DNA from: Barthelona sp. PAP020
Lineage: Eukaryota; Metamonada: BaSk clade
Assembly (NCBI GenBank): GCA_040182905.1
Contig: JARQWU010000048.1
Location: forward strand, 1-48,925
Direction of reading: 5' to 3'
Length of the DNA: 48,925 nt
Shown here: positions 41,265 to 48,925 of the stretch, one piece after another
How the letters are laid out: the number at the start of each line of letters is the position of its first letter
Position numbering within the stretch: the stretch's first letter is position 1
Translations under genes and position numbers: made by a program
The notes under the pieces: model-generated
Told to the model about the DNA's origin: nothing
Seen by the model: only the letters and a program-made list of their open reading frames with translations
Databases searched by the model: none

Positions 41265-44200
41265 ATGAATTTTGACAATCAACCTTCACCAAAGTCTGAA
41301 AAAGAATCGAAAAGCAATAATTCTGAAGAATATGAAACTGACGAAGATGAAGATGAATATGACGAAGACGAATATTATGATGAAGAAGAAGATATTGAAT
41401 ATCAAAATCTTGTTAGTGAAAACGAAGAAATGAAAGAGGAAATTTCAAGGCTCCAAAAGGTTTTTAAGGATGTTGAAAAACAAAATACAGTTCTTTCAGA
41501 AGAAAATTCAAGATTAAGTATTCGCCTTGAAAGAATTGATGATGAACGTAAAGCTCAAGCGTTGAGGCAAAAGAAAGAAATAAATGATTTACAATCTCAA
41601 AAGGAACGATTGATTCAAGAGAAGGAGTCATTAATGGGTAGGTTAACTTCTGCTGGTGACAGTGCGACTGAATTTAATCAAAAAGTGAGAAATCAAACTT
41701 CCACAATTTCAAATTTAGAAACTCAAGTAGACGCTTTGGAAGCACAAAATAAATTATTACGGAAATCCATAGGGGATGAAAGAAAGAGGTTTGATACTTT
41801 AGAGGTTGAAAAGAAATTCAATGAGAATCAATTGAATGAAGTGAACACCCTTTTGAAAAGTGTAAAAGCACAACTTTCACGTGCAACCAATAGAATAGCT
41901 GAGTTGGAAGAAAAGGAAGCAGCGTCTAATAGTAACAGATTAAAATTGCTGTCAGAACAAGATAAAATAGTCAAGTCTTTAAGAGAGGAAATTAATGATT
42001 TAAATAAAACAATAAATAAAAAGAAAGAACAAGAAATAATGCTTTTAAAGCGAATTGATGAATATCAAAGAAATTTTAAAGATGTGAAGGAAGGATTGGA
42101 TCAGATGTATTCTTTGAAACAATTAATTAGCAATCAGCAAAGTGAATTGATTGACCGAGAAGAGCAAATTGAAGAACTGATGGAAGAAGTTGAGCGATTA
42201 CGTTTGGAACCAACGGAAATCAATGATTTAATAATGAATCAACGAGAAGAACTAAGATTAAAGACGATTGATTATGAGATGGAACTTGATTCATGGAAAT
42301 TCAAATATGAAAGTTCTGAGTTAGCAAGAGATTCATTGCAAGAACAGTTACAAAAACGTGAAAGTGAATTAAATGCTTATGAAGTAAAGTTTAAGAAGTT
42401 AGCTAGTGGAAAAATTGAGATTGCTGATTTATTGCAAGAAATTGAAGAGAAAGACAATATAGTGGCAAATCGTGATCGTGAGATTCATATTCTACGTCAA
42501 CAGTTGAATGATTTTCAAAATAGATTGAGCATGATTGGAAAAGAGCTTTTATTATTAAGAAAACGAGCTCAAGATCATGGAATTAACATCAGTGACATTA
42601 AAGTTGACAATTTAGAAGATTTATTGGGTATAGAACAAAGGAATTTACTTGAACAGATTCGTTTTGAAAATATTGCGTTGGAAAAGGAAATTTCCTCATT
42701 AGAAGAAGAAAAGAGTCGTTACAGGCGTCGTGCAAGAGGATTATATGCTGCTGCACTTCAATTAGCAAAGCATACATCTTTTGTTGGGGAAGATTTACAA
42801 ACAATATTTGAAACTTTGGAAGTTTTGGGCACTTCTGACAATGATATTGAAACTTCAAAAGCTGGGGATGGAATTCATAATCTTTTAGCAAAGTTGGGGG
42901 AAAGTGATAAAAATGTTGATGTGTCTAATGTTTCTCAAATTGAAGTTATGTATTTATCACAACAAATGAAAGATAAGGATGTAGCTATAGACAGTTTAAA
43001 AGAAGAGTTAAAAGAGATGAAAACCTTGTTGAATGAAACACAAATTGATTTAGAAGAAAAAGTAATTTTGCTGAAAGAAACAAAACAAAGTAAAGAATAT
43101 GTATTGATTGAGAAATTAAAGGACTCTCCCTTTTTTGCTGATTTAAAGATCGATCCTGTCTCATTAATGTTTTTGGGGAAAAAATTGGTTGAAAGTTACG
43201 AAAATATTAATAAATTGAACGATTATTGTAAAAACTTGGAGGAAAAAGTCTTAAGCAGTTCAAAAGACAAGGAAAAATTAGTTAGTGAGATTATATTTTT
43301 GTCTTCAAAATTACATTCAAAGTTTTCAAATGAAATTTTTAACAGTTTGAAAAAAATTCAAGTTGAGATCAATTCAAATGAAGATGAACCACTGTTGAAG
43401 TTTGATTTTTATAATAATGATGTGGAAACTCAAAACGCTCGGATTAAACAGTTAGAGACTGATAACAAAGATTTGAGCCAATTGTTACATGATGAAAGAA
43501 TCGAAAAACAAAAGTTTAAAGAAATGTATTCAATCATTCATGAAAGTGTTGGTGACAATTCAATAGTAACGACATTAGCAGATATTAGAGGGAAAAATAT
43601 TGAATTAAAAGATTCATTGGAACAAAAGGAAATGGAACTTTTACATTACATGAAACTATCGAATGATTTAAACAAAAGTTTGAGGGAGGTTGAAATTTAT
43701 TTGAAAAGCAGATTGATTTATTATCAAACGCGCTCTGAGAAACTATTTGAAATGATTATTTTAGAGGATACAAATATTTTAAAACTTGATGAGATATGTA
43801 AAATAAAGGAAAAAAATTCAAAATTGGTTACGTTACAAATTCAAAATAATGAGATTATTAAGAGCTTACAAGAAGTAATCCGAAACTATGATGATGGAAA
43901 AATGAAAAAGAGAGGGCAAAATCATGAATTTTTAGCACAGATGAGTCTTGATAATGCGTTGAATAGAGCCAATTTATTGGCTGAGTTGAGTTCTTTAAAA
44001 AATACTTCACATCAACAATTTGTAGAGTTGAAGAGATTTTATTCGCTATTGTCCACGAATGGAACTCTTTCAAAAGATTTATTGAAGAAATTGAAAGCTT
44101 TAGGCAACAATGAAAGACCTGCAATATTGGACATTGCAGAAAATGCTTCTGAGCATTTAGCTAATTTTGTTGAAGCAAATGTTGAAAATCAAAGGTTAAA

Positions 44201-45419
44201 AGAAGATATTATTTCAAAAGACAAGTTGATTAAAGCTTTGAAGAATCAAAATATGGAAACCAAATTGGAACTTTCACAAATAAATTTAGAGCATCAAAAG
44301 TTAAAATCAGAAATGAGTCAAAGTACATTGATTAACAGTGTAATTCCTTATTCAACAATGGTTCACTCACAAGAGGATTATGAGAATAAAATTACTCGAT
44401 TAGTTGAAACAATTGAACGAAAAGATGGTGAGATTAATAGAAAGATATTGGCAATTGAAAGATATCAAGAATTGTTGAAGAAAGCGAGAGAAGATCAAGA
44501 AAAGCATGCCAAAACAGATTCAAAGATCAGGCAAGCGATGCTAAAACAATTAGATAAATATGAGAAACAACGAACTAAAGACCTGATTAAAACAAATGGT
44601 GAAATTGCCTTGAATGAAACGAACCAAATCATAATTCAATTAGAAAGTGAAAAGGCTGCATTATTGAGGGATAAACAAGTATATATAAACACTAATGAAA
44701 GTTTAGCAAATAAAATGAAAAAAATGAAACAAATAATGAAAGTTTTAAAAAGAGAAATTAGCATCAAGGAGCGAAAAGTATTAGAATTGGAGAATATCAA
44801 TCCAAATGAACAGCTGCAATTATTAAATGAAGAATTAAAGAGTGAATTGAGAAAATCAAAGTCATTAATCAGTAGTCTTCAAAAAGAATCAATAACAAGG
44901 GGAAATAGCATGAAATCAGTAGGTTTATCTCTTGCTGAGACTGAAATGAAATTGGCAACAATTACCGATGCGTTAAATCAAAAAACTGTTGAAATTGAAG
45001 AATTACAAAAGAGCAATGCTTATTTAAATAATTTGTTGACTGATATTAATCAACGTTTCAGTCGTGTTAGAGGTGAAAAAGAACTTTTAGAAAAGAAGTT
45101 AGCTGGTTCAAACGCCAATGTTTCTAATATGAATGTTAGTGAAACAATAGATGATGATCAGGAAAATTTAGCATTTTATGACAATAATGCCCTGAGGAAA
45201 TTCATCAATAAGTTGCGAAAGAAACTTAGAAGATCAGAACAGAATCGAATTCATTTAGGTGACAAATTGAATGATAAAGCAAATCAAATTATGGAATTGG
45301 AAAATAATATTGATGAATTGTTGAAAGAAGTTGGTTCATTGGAAGCAGAAAGAGATAATTTGCTAAGTAGAGTTCACAAATTAATTTCTTCAAAAGCTAA
45401 ACCTGTCATAAAGGAATAA
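41265..45419 (+). CDS. Large coiled-coil protein with an acidic N-terminal head
   Basis: A 1384-aa protein with no introns. From ATG 41265 (MNFDNQPSPKSEKESKSN) the first 50 residues are highly acidic, with runs such as DEDEDEYDEDEYYDEEED. Almost all of the rest is heptad-patterned coiled coil rich in E, K, L, Q, N and I. Breaks occur near residues 490-600, where a short conserved-looking piece (YRRRARGLYAAALQLAKHTS) occurs, and near 630-700 (DSPFFADLKIDPVSLMFLGK). No kinesin, myosin, SMC or other globular domain is present and no membrane segment is seen. Such proteins are usually cytoskeletal, basal-body, Golgi or nuclear-rim scaffolds. A piece near the C-terminal third (ERYQELLKKAREDQEKH) recalls CEP290-like proteins, but this is only an impression. 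Neighbouring flagellar genes make a basal-body role plausible. Confidence 0.85.
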   Translation: MNFDNQPSPKSEKESKSNNSEEYETDEDEDEYDEDEYYDEEEDIEYQNLVSENEEMKEEISRLQKVFKDVEKQNTVLSEENSRLSIRLERIDDERKAQALRQKKEINDLQSQKERLIQEKESLMGRLTSAGDSATEFNQKVRNQTSTISNLETQVDALEAQNKLLRKSIGDERKRFDTLEVEKKFNENQLNEVNTLLKSVKAQLSRATNRIAELEEKEAASNSNRLKLLSEQDKIVKSLREEINDLNKTINKKKEQEIMLLKRIDEYQRNFKDVKEGLDQMYSLKQLISNQQSELIDREEQIEELMEEVERLRLEPTEINDLIMNQREELRLKTIDYEMELDSWKFKYESSELARDSLQEQLQKRESELNAYEVKFKKLASGKIEIADLLQEIEEKDNIVANRDREIHILRQQLNDFQNRLSMIGKELLLLRKRAQDHGINISDIKVDNLEDLLGIEQRNLLEQIRFENIALEKEISSLEEEKSRYRRRARGLYAAALQLAKHTSFVGEDLQTIFETLEVLGTSDNDIETSKAGDGIHNLLAKLGESDKNVDVSNVSQIEVMYLSQQMKDKDVAIDSLKEELKEMKTLLNETQIDLEEKVILLKETKQSKEYVLIEKLKDSPFFADLKIDPVSLMFLGKKLVESYENINKLNDYCKNLEEKVLSSSKDKEKLVSEIIFLSSKLHSKFSNEIFNSLKKIQVEINSNEDEPLLKFDFYNNDVETQNARIKQLETDNKDLSQLLHDERIEKQKFKEMYSIIHESVGDNSIVTTLADIRGKNIELKDSLEQKEMELLHYMKLSNDLNKSLREVEIYLKSRLIYYQTRSEKLFEMIILEDTNILKLDEICKIKEKNSKLVTLQIQNNEIIKSLQEVIRNYDDGKMKKRGQNHEFLAQMSLDNALNRANLLAELSSLKNTSHQQFVELKRFYSLLSTNGTLSKDLLKKLKALGNNERPAILDIAENASEHLANFVEANVENQRLKEDIISKDKLIKALKNQNMETKLELSQINLEHQKLKSEMSQSTLINSVIPYSTMVHSQEDYENKITRLVETIERKDGEINRKILAIERYQELLKKAREDQEKHAKTDSKIRQAMLKQLDKYEKQRTKDLIKTNGEIALNETNQIIIQLESEKAALLRDKQVYINTNESLANKMKKMKQIMKVLKREISIKERKVLELENINPNEQLQLLNEELKSELRKSKSLISSLQKESITRGNSMKSVGLSLAETEMKLATITDALNQKTVEIEELQKSNAYLNNLLTDINQRFSRVRGEKELLEKKLAGSNANVSNMNVSETIDDDQENLAFYDNNALRKFINKLRKKLRRSEQNRIHLGDKLNDKANQIMELENNIDELLKEVGSLEAERDNLLSRVHKLISSKAKPVIKE

Positions 45420-46309
45420 TTGAATTGAAATGGAAAGTTCCAATCTGTAAGATAAAATTCAAAGTAGTCTATAAATTGTATTTTTTAAATAGTAAATGTT
45501 TAAATAAAATTTTCATATTTTTTTATTTCATTAGTTGTTCAAATAGAGGCTGAAATCAAACAGAAAAATGGAGGTTAAAGAATTTAATCTTTGTACAAAG
45601 TGGGTTCTGGTTTTTAAATTCTTTGAAATATGCAAATTGCTTTATTTTTGTGCACTTATCGAAACTCAAAGGTTAAGAACAAATGCATATTATTTTCTTT
45701 TATATCAGTGCATTAATAATTTCTTTTCACCAACTGAGAAAGCAAAAAAAAATAGAAATGCGTTTCTTTCAAGGCATCAGATTTATTGAGGAATATTCCC
45801 CATCAATCGTGAAAAATCAACCAAATGAAAATTAAATAATATAGCAAAGAAAACAAAAGACTTGGGAAGAGAAGAAATAAATGAATTTTCAAGGGTGTTG
45901 AATCCCAAACAAGTATTTTTCAGATCAATTCACAAATATTCTGAAAATAAACGATATAAAACAAACAAAACTATAAATAGTCGGCAATTAGGATTGGAGG
46001 TAAAGATTACAAATGAATACTCAAAAATTCAACATCACAAGATAAATTCAAAATCCTTTTACATGTATAAAGCTATTAAAATATAGTTTAACATTACAAA
46101 ATTATGCATGGAAATTCGAAAGAAGACAATTGATGATTTAAAAAATCATCATTATACAAGTACATTTCAACGCCAAAAGTTTCAAAACATTGATTGATTA
46201 ATGGTGCAACAATTGGTAAAGAGTTCATAAAAGTAAAATTAATCTTTATCAAATTTCTTTTTTTTCACAGATATTTGTTTCTAATAAGAATTTAACCTTT
46301 AGCAAGGTG
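45420..46309. other. Intergenic region after the coiled-coil gene, no convincing gene
   Basis: The region is 890 bp and AT-rich. An open frame from ATG 45568 (73 codons) and a non-ATG one near 45862 (74 codons) have no recognisable motif and look like chance frames. No tRNA-like cloverleaf or B-box was seen. A TTTTTTTTTCACAG string (about 46257-46270) just before the kinase gene resembles a 3' splice site or an initiator, but I found no convincing upstream exon. Confidence 0.55.
45503..45508 (+). terminator. Likely polyadenylation signal of the coiled-coil gene
   Basis: AATAAA lies 84 nt after the TAA stop, followed by a T-rich stretch. This is a plausible 3' end signal. Confidence 0.35.
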
Positions 46310-48199
46310 ATGGTATTGAAATCAAAAGAAGAGGAAATTATATTTGAAGCCAGTTGGCGATTAATGGACAGAAATTGGATAGGTAACCCCGAATTATTTG
46401 CAAAGCGCATGAAATCCCTTAAATTACCTAATATTCGTGGAACAACTTTGAAAATAGTTGAACCTGAGTTTGCCAAGAATGGAAATGTTTTTTTTTCCAC
46501 TGCTGAAAAAGATGGAATTGTTCATGTGATCAAGTTCTTCAATGAAAAGCAAAAAAAACAGAAGTTTCTCAAAGAATGCATTCCAATGGCTCTCAATCAT
46601 CCTTGCATTCGTCAATTAAATGGGGTTACGGAAATCAAAGGGAAAAAGGGAATAGTAATGGAATATTGTGATACTGTTCTTGAACATGAAATACCCAACC
46701 TGCATTTGATGGATAAACTCACAATTTTGATGCAGATTGCTTCTACTCTGGACTATTGTCATGAATGTGGTGTTGTTCATGGCAAGCTACAACCCAAAAA
46801 TGTTTTTTTGAGGAAAAAAAATGGGAAATTGATTCCTGTTTTGAGTGATTTTGTCATGTTAAAGGATGCCAATAGTTCGTCAACATTATCTATGGTTGAT
46901 GCTACTGGTTATTTGGCTCCTGAGGTTTTAAAAAGTAACAATAAGAATAAAATTAATCGTAAAGCTGTCGATGTATGGGCATTTGCTGTAATGATGATAC
47001 ATGTGATGATAGAAGTTCCTCCTTTTAATGGGAGTGACAATCGTGAAATCTATGAAAGTTTGATGCAAGGTAAATTGCCTTATTCTGATGAGATAATTCA
47101 TTCAATTCCTGGTTATGGTATCGTAAAGCTGTGTTTTAACGTAGATTCCAGTAAACGACCTTGTTGTGAGATGATTGGTGATTATTTGAAGATGCTTATT
47201 GATACAGTGGTCGAAGAGACATCTAAAGAAGAAGTTGCAATAGATGTCGTTGATCCTTCTATTAAGCATAAAATGGACCAAATTGTTGTTCCAAATGGGT
47301 TTGATGTGGATGGATATGAGGATAATGGACTTCCAAAGAAGATTTATGGGGCTGCATGTTCAGGGAATTTAGATGTTGTCAAGCAATGTATTAAATCTGG
47401 TGTTGATGTGAACAAACAAGGAAAGGCAGGAAGGACATCGTTGTATGGCGCTGCTATGTGTGGATGTGTTGAAGTTGTTGAGTTCTTATTAGATTTTGGT
47501 GCGAAGGTTAATTTGTGTAAGAATACTGGAGCTTCTTCGTTGTATATTAGCTGTGAGAATGGTCATTTGGATGTTGTAAAAATGCTATTAGATCATGATT
47601 CTGATGTTAATATGTGTAGGAATGATGGTGTTACTCCATTGTTTATTTGTTCTGAGATTGGTTATCTTGATATTGCCAAAATGCTCTTGAATCATGGCGC
47701 GGATGTTAATTTATGTGTGAATCAGGGTGCTTCCCCATTGTATATAAGTTGTCAAAATGGTCTTTTTGATGTTGCTAGAATGCTTGTGGATTATGGGGCT
47801 GATGTAAACATGTGTATGAATGATGGTGCTTCTCCATTGTATGTTAGTTGTCAAAATGGTCATGTTGATATTGCTGAAATGCTTTTGGACCATGGCGTTG
47901 ATGTTAATTTGCGAATGAATGAAGATGCTTCTCCATTATTTATTAGTTGTCAAAAAGGTCATCTTAATGTTGCCAAAATGCTGTTGTATCATGGAGCTGA
48001 TGTTAATTTGTGCACGAAAAATAAATGTTCACCATTATACGTTTGTTGTCAAAATGGTCACATTGAAATTGCTAAACTTTTATTGATTCATGGAGCCAAC
48101 GTAAATCTTAAATTCAACAATAGTACGTTGCCAATTGATGTTGGCAGAATTGAGGGGCATTGCAAAATCGTTGAGATGCTTGAACCCTATTACAATTGA
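46310..48199 (+). CDS. Pseudokinase-ankyrin repeat protein
   Basis: A 629-aa protein from ATG 46310, the first in frame. After a lead of about 50 residues, residues 50-305 are a kinase fold: VIKFF with the ATP-site Lys75, HGKLQPKN at 157-164, SDFV with Asp180, then GYLAPEVL, VDVWAFAVMM and SKRPCC. In the catalytic loop the HRD motif is HGK, so the proton-accepting Asp is replaced by Lys, the following Lys is Gln, and DFG is DFV. It is therefore very probably a catalytically dead pseudokinase that may still bind nucleotide. Residues 347-627 are nine ankyrin units. The kinase part looks tyrosine-kinase-like or RIPK/TKL-like in its C-lobe, a common partner of ankyrin repeats in protists. It is probably a cytosolic scaffold. 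Its partners are unknown. Confidence 0.88.
   Translation: MVLKSKEEEIIFEASWRLMDRNWIGNPELFAKRMKSLKLPNIRGTTLKIVEPEFAKNGNVFFSTAEKDGIVHVIKFFNEKQKKQKFLKECIPMALNHPCIRQLNGVTEIKGKKGIVMEYCDTVLEHEIPNLHLMDKLTILMQIASTLDYCHECGVVHGKLQPKNVFLRKKNGKLIPVLSDFVMLKDANSSSTLSMVDATGYLAPEVLKSNNKNKINRKAVDVWAFAVMMIHVMIEVPPFNGSDNREIYESLMQGKLPYSDEIIHSIPGYGIVKLCFNVDSSKRPCCEMIGDYLKMLIDTVVEETSKEEVAIDVVDPSIKHKMDQIVVPNGFDVDGYEDNGLPKKIYGAACSGNLDVVKQCIKSGVDVNKQGKAGRTSLYGAAMCGCVEVVEFLLDFGAKVNLCKNTGASSLYISCENGHLDVVKMLLDHDSDVNMCRNDGVTPLFICSEIGYLDIAKMLLNHGADVNLCVNQGASPLYISCQNGLFDVARMLVDYGADVNMCMNDGASPLYVSCQNGHVDIAEMLLDHGVDVNLRMNEDASPLFISCQKGHLNVAKMLLYHGADVNLCTKNKCSPLYVCCQNGHIEIAKLLLIHGANVNLKFNNSTLPIDVGRIEGHCKIVEMLEPYYN
47348..48196 (+). 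repeat. Nine tandem ankyrin units (99-bp periodicity)
   Basis: Units begin at 47348, 47444, 47543, 47642, 47741, 47840, 47939, 48038 and 48137 (the last is partial). After the first (96 bp) each unit is exactly 99 bp. Inner units share the protein phrase SPLYISCQNGH...DVAKMLLDHGADVN. The usual ankyrin LHLAA helix is replaced by LYISC/LYVSC, so each unit carries a cysteine. The DNA of units 3-8 is similar enough to suggest recent tandem duplication or homogenisation. Confidence 0.88.
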
Positions 48200-48492
48200 T
48201 GACTATCTTTGCTTTCGATATCCTACATTCTTATTATATCTATTTGTTTTGATATGACTACAAACAATGAATATTTTTTTTTTCCATTCTATTCGACATT
48301 GTGCTGTTGGTTTGTGTTGTATAATCAAATATGAGAAATTCATCATGTTTTCAGTTCAAATGTACGTGTTATTGGCATAAATTTTGTGCAAATCAATTCT
48401 TTTTTTTTTTTTTTGTGGGGGGGGAATGGAAAATTTTTCCAAAATTTTCATATTTAATGACCAAGATTCAATTGTAGCCACTGATTTTCTGT
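48200..48492. other. 3' flank of the kinase-ankyrin gene with homopolymer tracts
   Basis: AT-rich, with no gene seen. It has a run of 15 T (48400-48414) followed almost at once by a run of eight G (48417-48424). Long G runs are otherwise absent from this window. No clear AATAAA lies close to the TGA stop. Confidence 0.5.
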
Positions 48493-48572
48493 GACTGTGA
48501 TTTAATGAAATGAGTTTTCTCTGATTGCTTTTTCTTTGTAAATAAAAAAAGTTGTTTCACAACTTAACCAAT
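48493..48572 (+). repeat. Imperfect inverted repeat, left arm
   Basis: The arm pairs with 48827-48904. Shared blocks include GACTG, AATGAGTTTTCT, CTTTGTAAATAAA, a 15-nt perfect core AGTTGTTTCACAACT (48550-48564) and ACCAAT. The core is itself nearly palindromic. Confidence 0.75.
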
Positions 48573-48826
48573 GCTTTTTTATTCACTCATACACACAGCG
48601 CTTTTTGGCATGGAAATGATTATTTTTATTTTGAAATGTGGGAGTTCATGCTCATTGAATGAAATTTATTGGATATATAAAGAGGTCATCAAATATCACT
48701 TCCGTTATTTGTAATTTCTTCACCACCTTTTGGTCCTATTTTTTGAGTTACAAAGGCATCTGAATCCATGTGAGTTTTTCCCGAACGTTAAGCTAACTCG
48801 TTTCGTTGTTTACTGAACAATCATAA

Positions 48827-48904
48827 ATTGGTCCAGTTGTGAAACAACTATATTTATTTACAAAGAAAGTAAACTCAGAAAACTCATTCTAGCAAATTTC
48901 AGTC
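48827..48904 (-). repeat. Imperfect inverted repeat, right arm
   Basis: This is the reverse complement of the left arm with the same block order. The core is AGTTGTGAAACAACT at 48835-48849. The spacer between arms (48573-48826) is about 254 bp and has no open frame of note. The similarity may continue past the window edge. Confidence 0.75.
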
Positions 48905-48925
48905 AAAATCCCAGGAGGGGAATTT

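Noticed and set aside
45568-46086. Two short frames between the coiled-coil and kinase genes
   Set aside because: No motif, unusual Phe/Leu/Cys or Lys/Asn-rich composition, and one lacks an ATG start.
46216-46270. A possible 55-nt intron (GTAAAG...TTTCACAG) before the kinase gene
   Set aside because: No branch-like ACTAA near the acceptor and no recognisable upstream exon. The ATG at 46310 gives a complete protein without it.
1-48925. CRISPR arrays, phage or bacterial operons, tRNA and rRNA genes
   Set aside because: No regularly spaced direct repeats outside the ankyrin units, no ribosome-binding-site pattern, and no cloverleaf or rRNA signatures were seen. All recognisable genes are eukaryotic in type.

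Overview
The window comes from a compact, AT-rich, intron-poor nuclear genome of a flagellated single-celled eukaryote. It holds a four-domain voltage-gated cation channel, a DAW1/WDR69-type WD40 protein (an axonemal dynein factor), a large coiled-coil protein and a pseudokinase-ankyrin protein. All are read in the standard code with TAA and TGA stops. The only intron I can support is about 40 nt long, with its branch-like ACTAA immediately before the 3' splice site, as in metamonads such as Trichomonas. A parabasalid-like metamonad is therefore my best guess. This is an inference, since no rRNA or other marker gene is present.

Left 30 kb (1-30032, minus strand): one giant open reading frame. 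It starts with a clear signal peptide at 30032 and is still open at the left edge, giving at least 10,010 codons with no intron or frameshift seen. It is a secreted, Asn/Ser/Thr/Val/Ile/Gly-rich, beta-helix-like protein. Seven or more copies of a recurring 'R-x-G-T-D ... W-x-G-G' module occur in its distal half. This is the most striking object in the window.

Middle (30.7-38.3 kb, minus strand): a 1853-aa four-domain channel with E/E/E/D pore residues, a weakened domain I voltage sensor and a Cav-like C-terminus; then the DAW1 ortholog, interrupted by the tiny intron; then an 87-aa ubiquitin-like (possibly CXorf65-like) small protein.

Right (38.5-48.2 kb, plus strand): an 832-aa protein made of one intact trimeric-type purine nucleoside phosphorylase domain followed by two degenerate copies of the same fold; a 1384-aa coiled-coil protein with an acidic head; and a 629-aa pseudokinase fused to nine ankyrin units. 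The small ubiquitin-like gene and the phosphorylase gene diverge from a 186-bp shared upstream region. The last 430 bp carry an imperfect inverted repeat with arms of about 80 bp, resembling a small MITE or hairpin element.

The channel, DAW1 and perhaps the coiled-coil and small proteins fit a flagellar theme. The giant secreted protein and the ankyrin pseudokinase look like expanded, lineage-specific families. No CRISPR array, tRNA, rRNA, transposase or prokaryotic operon was seen.
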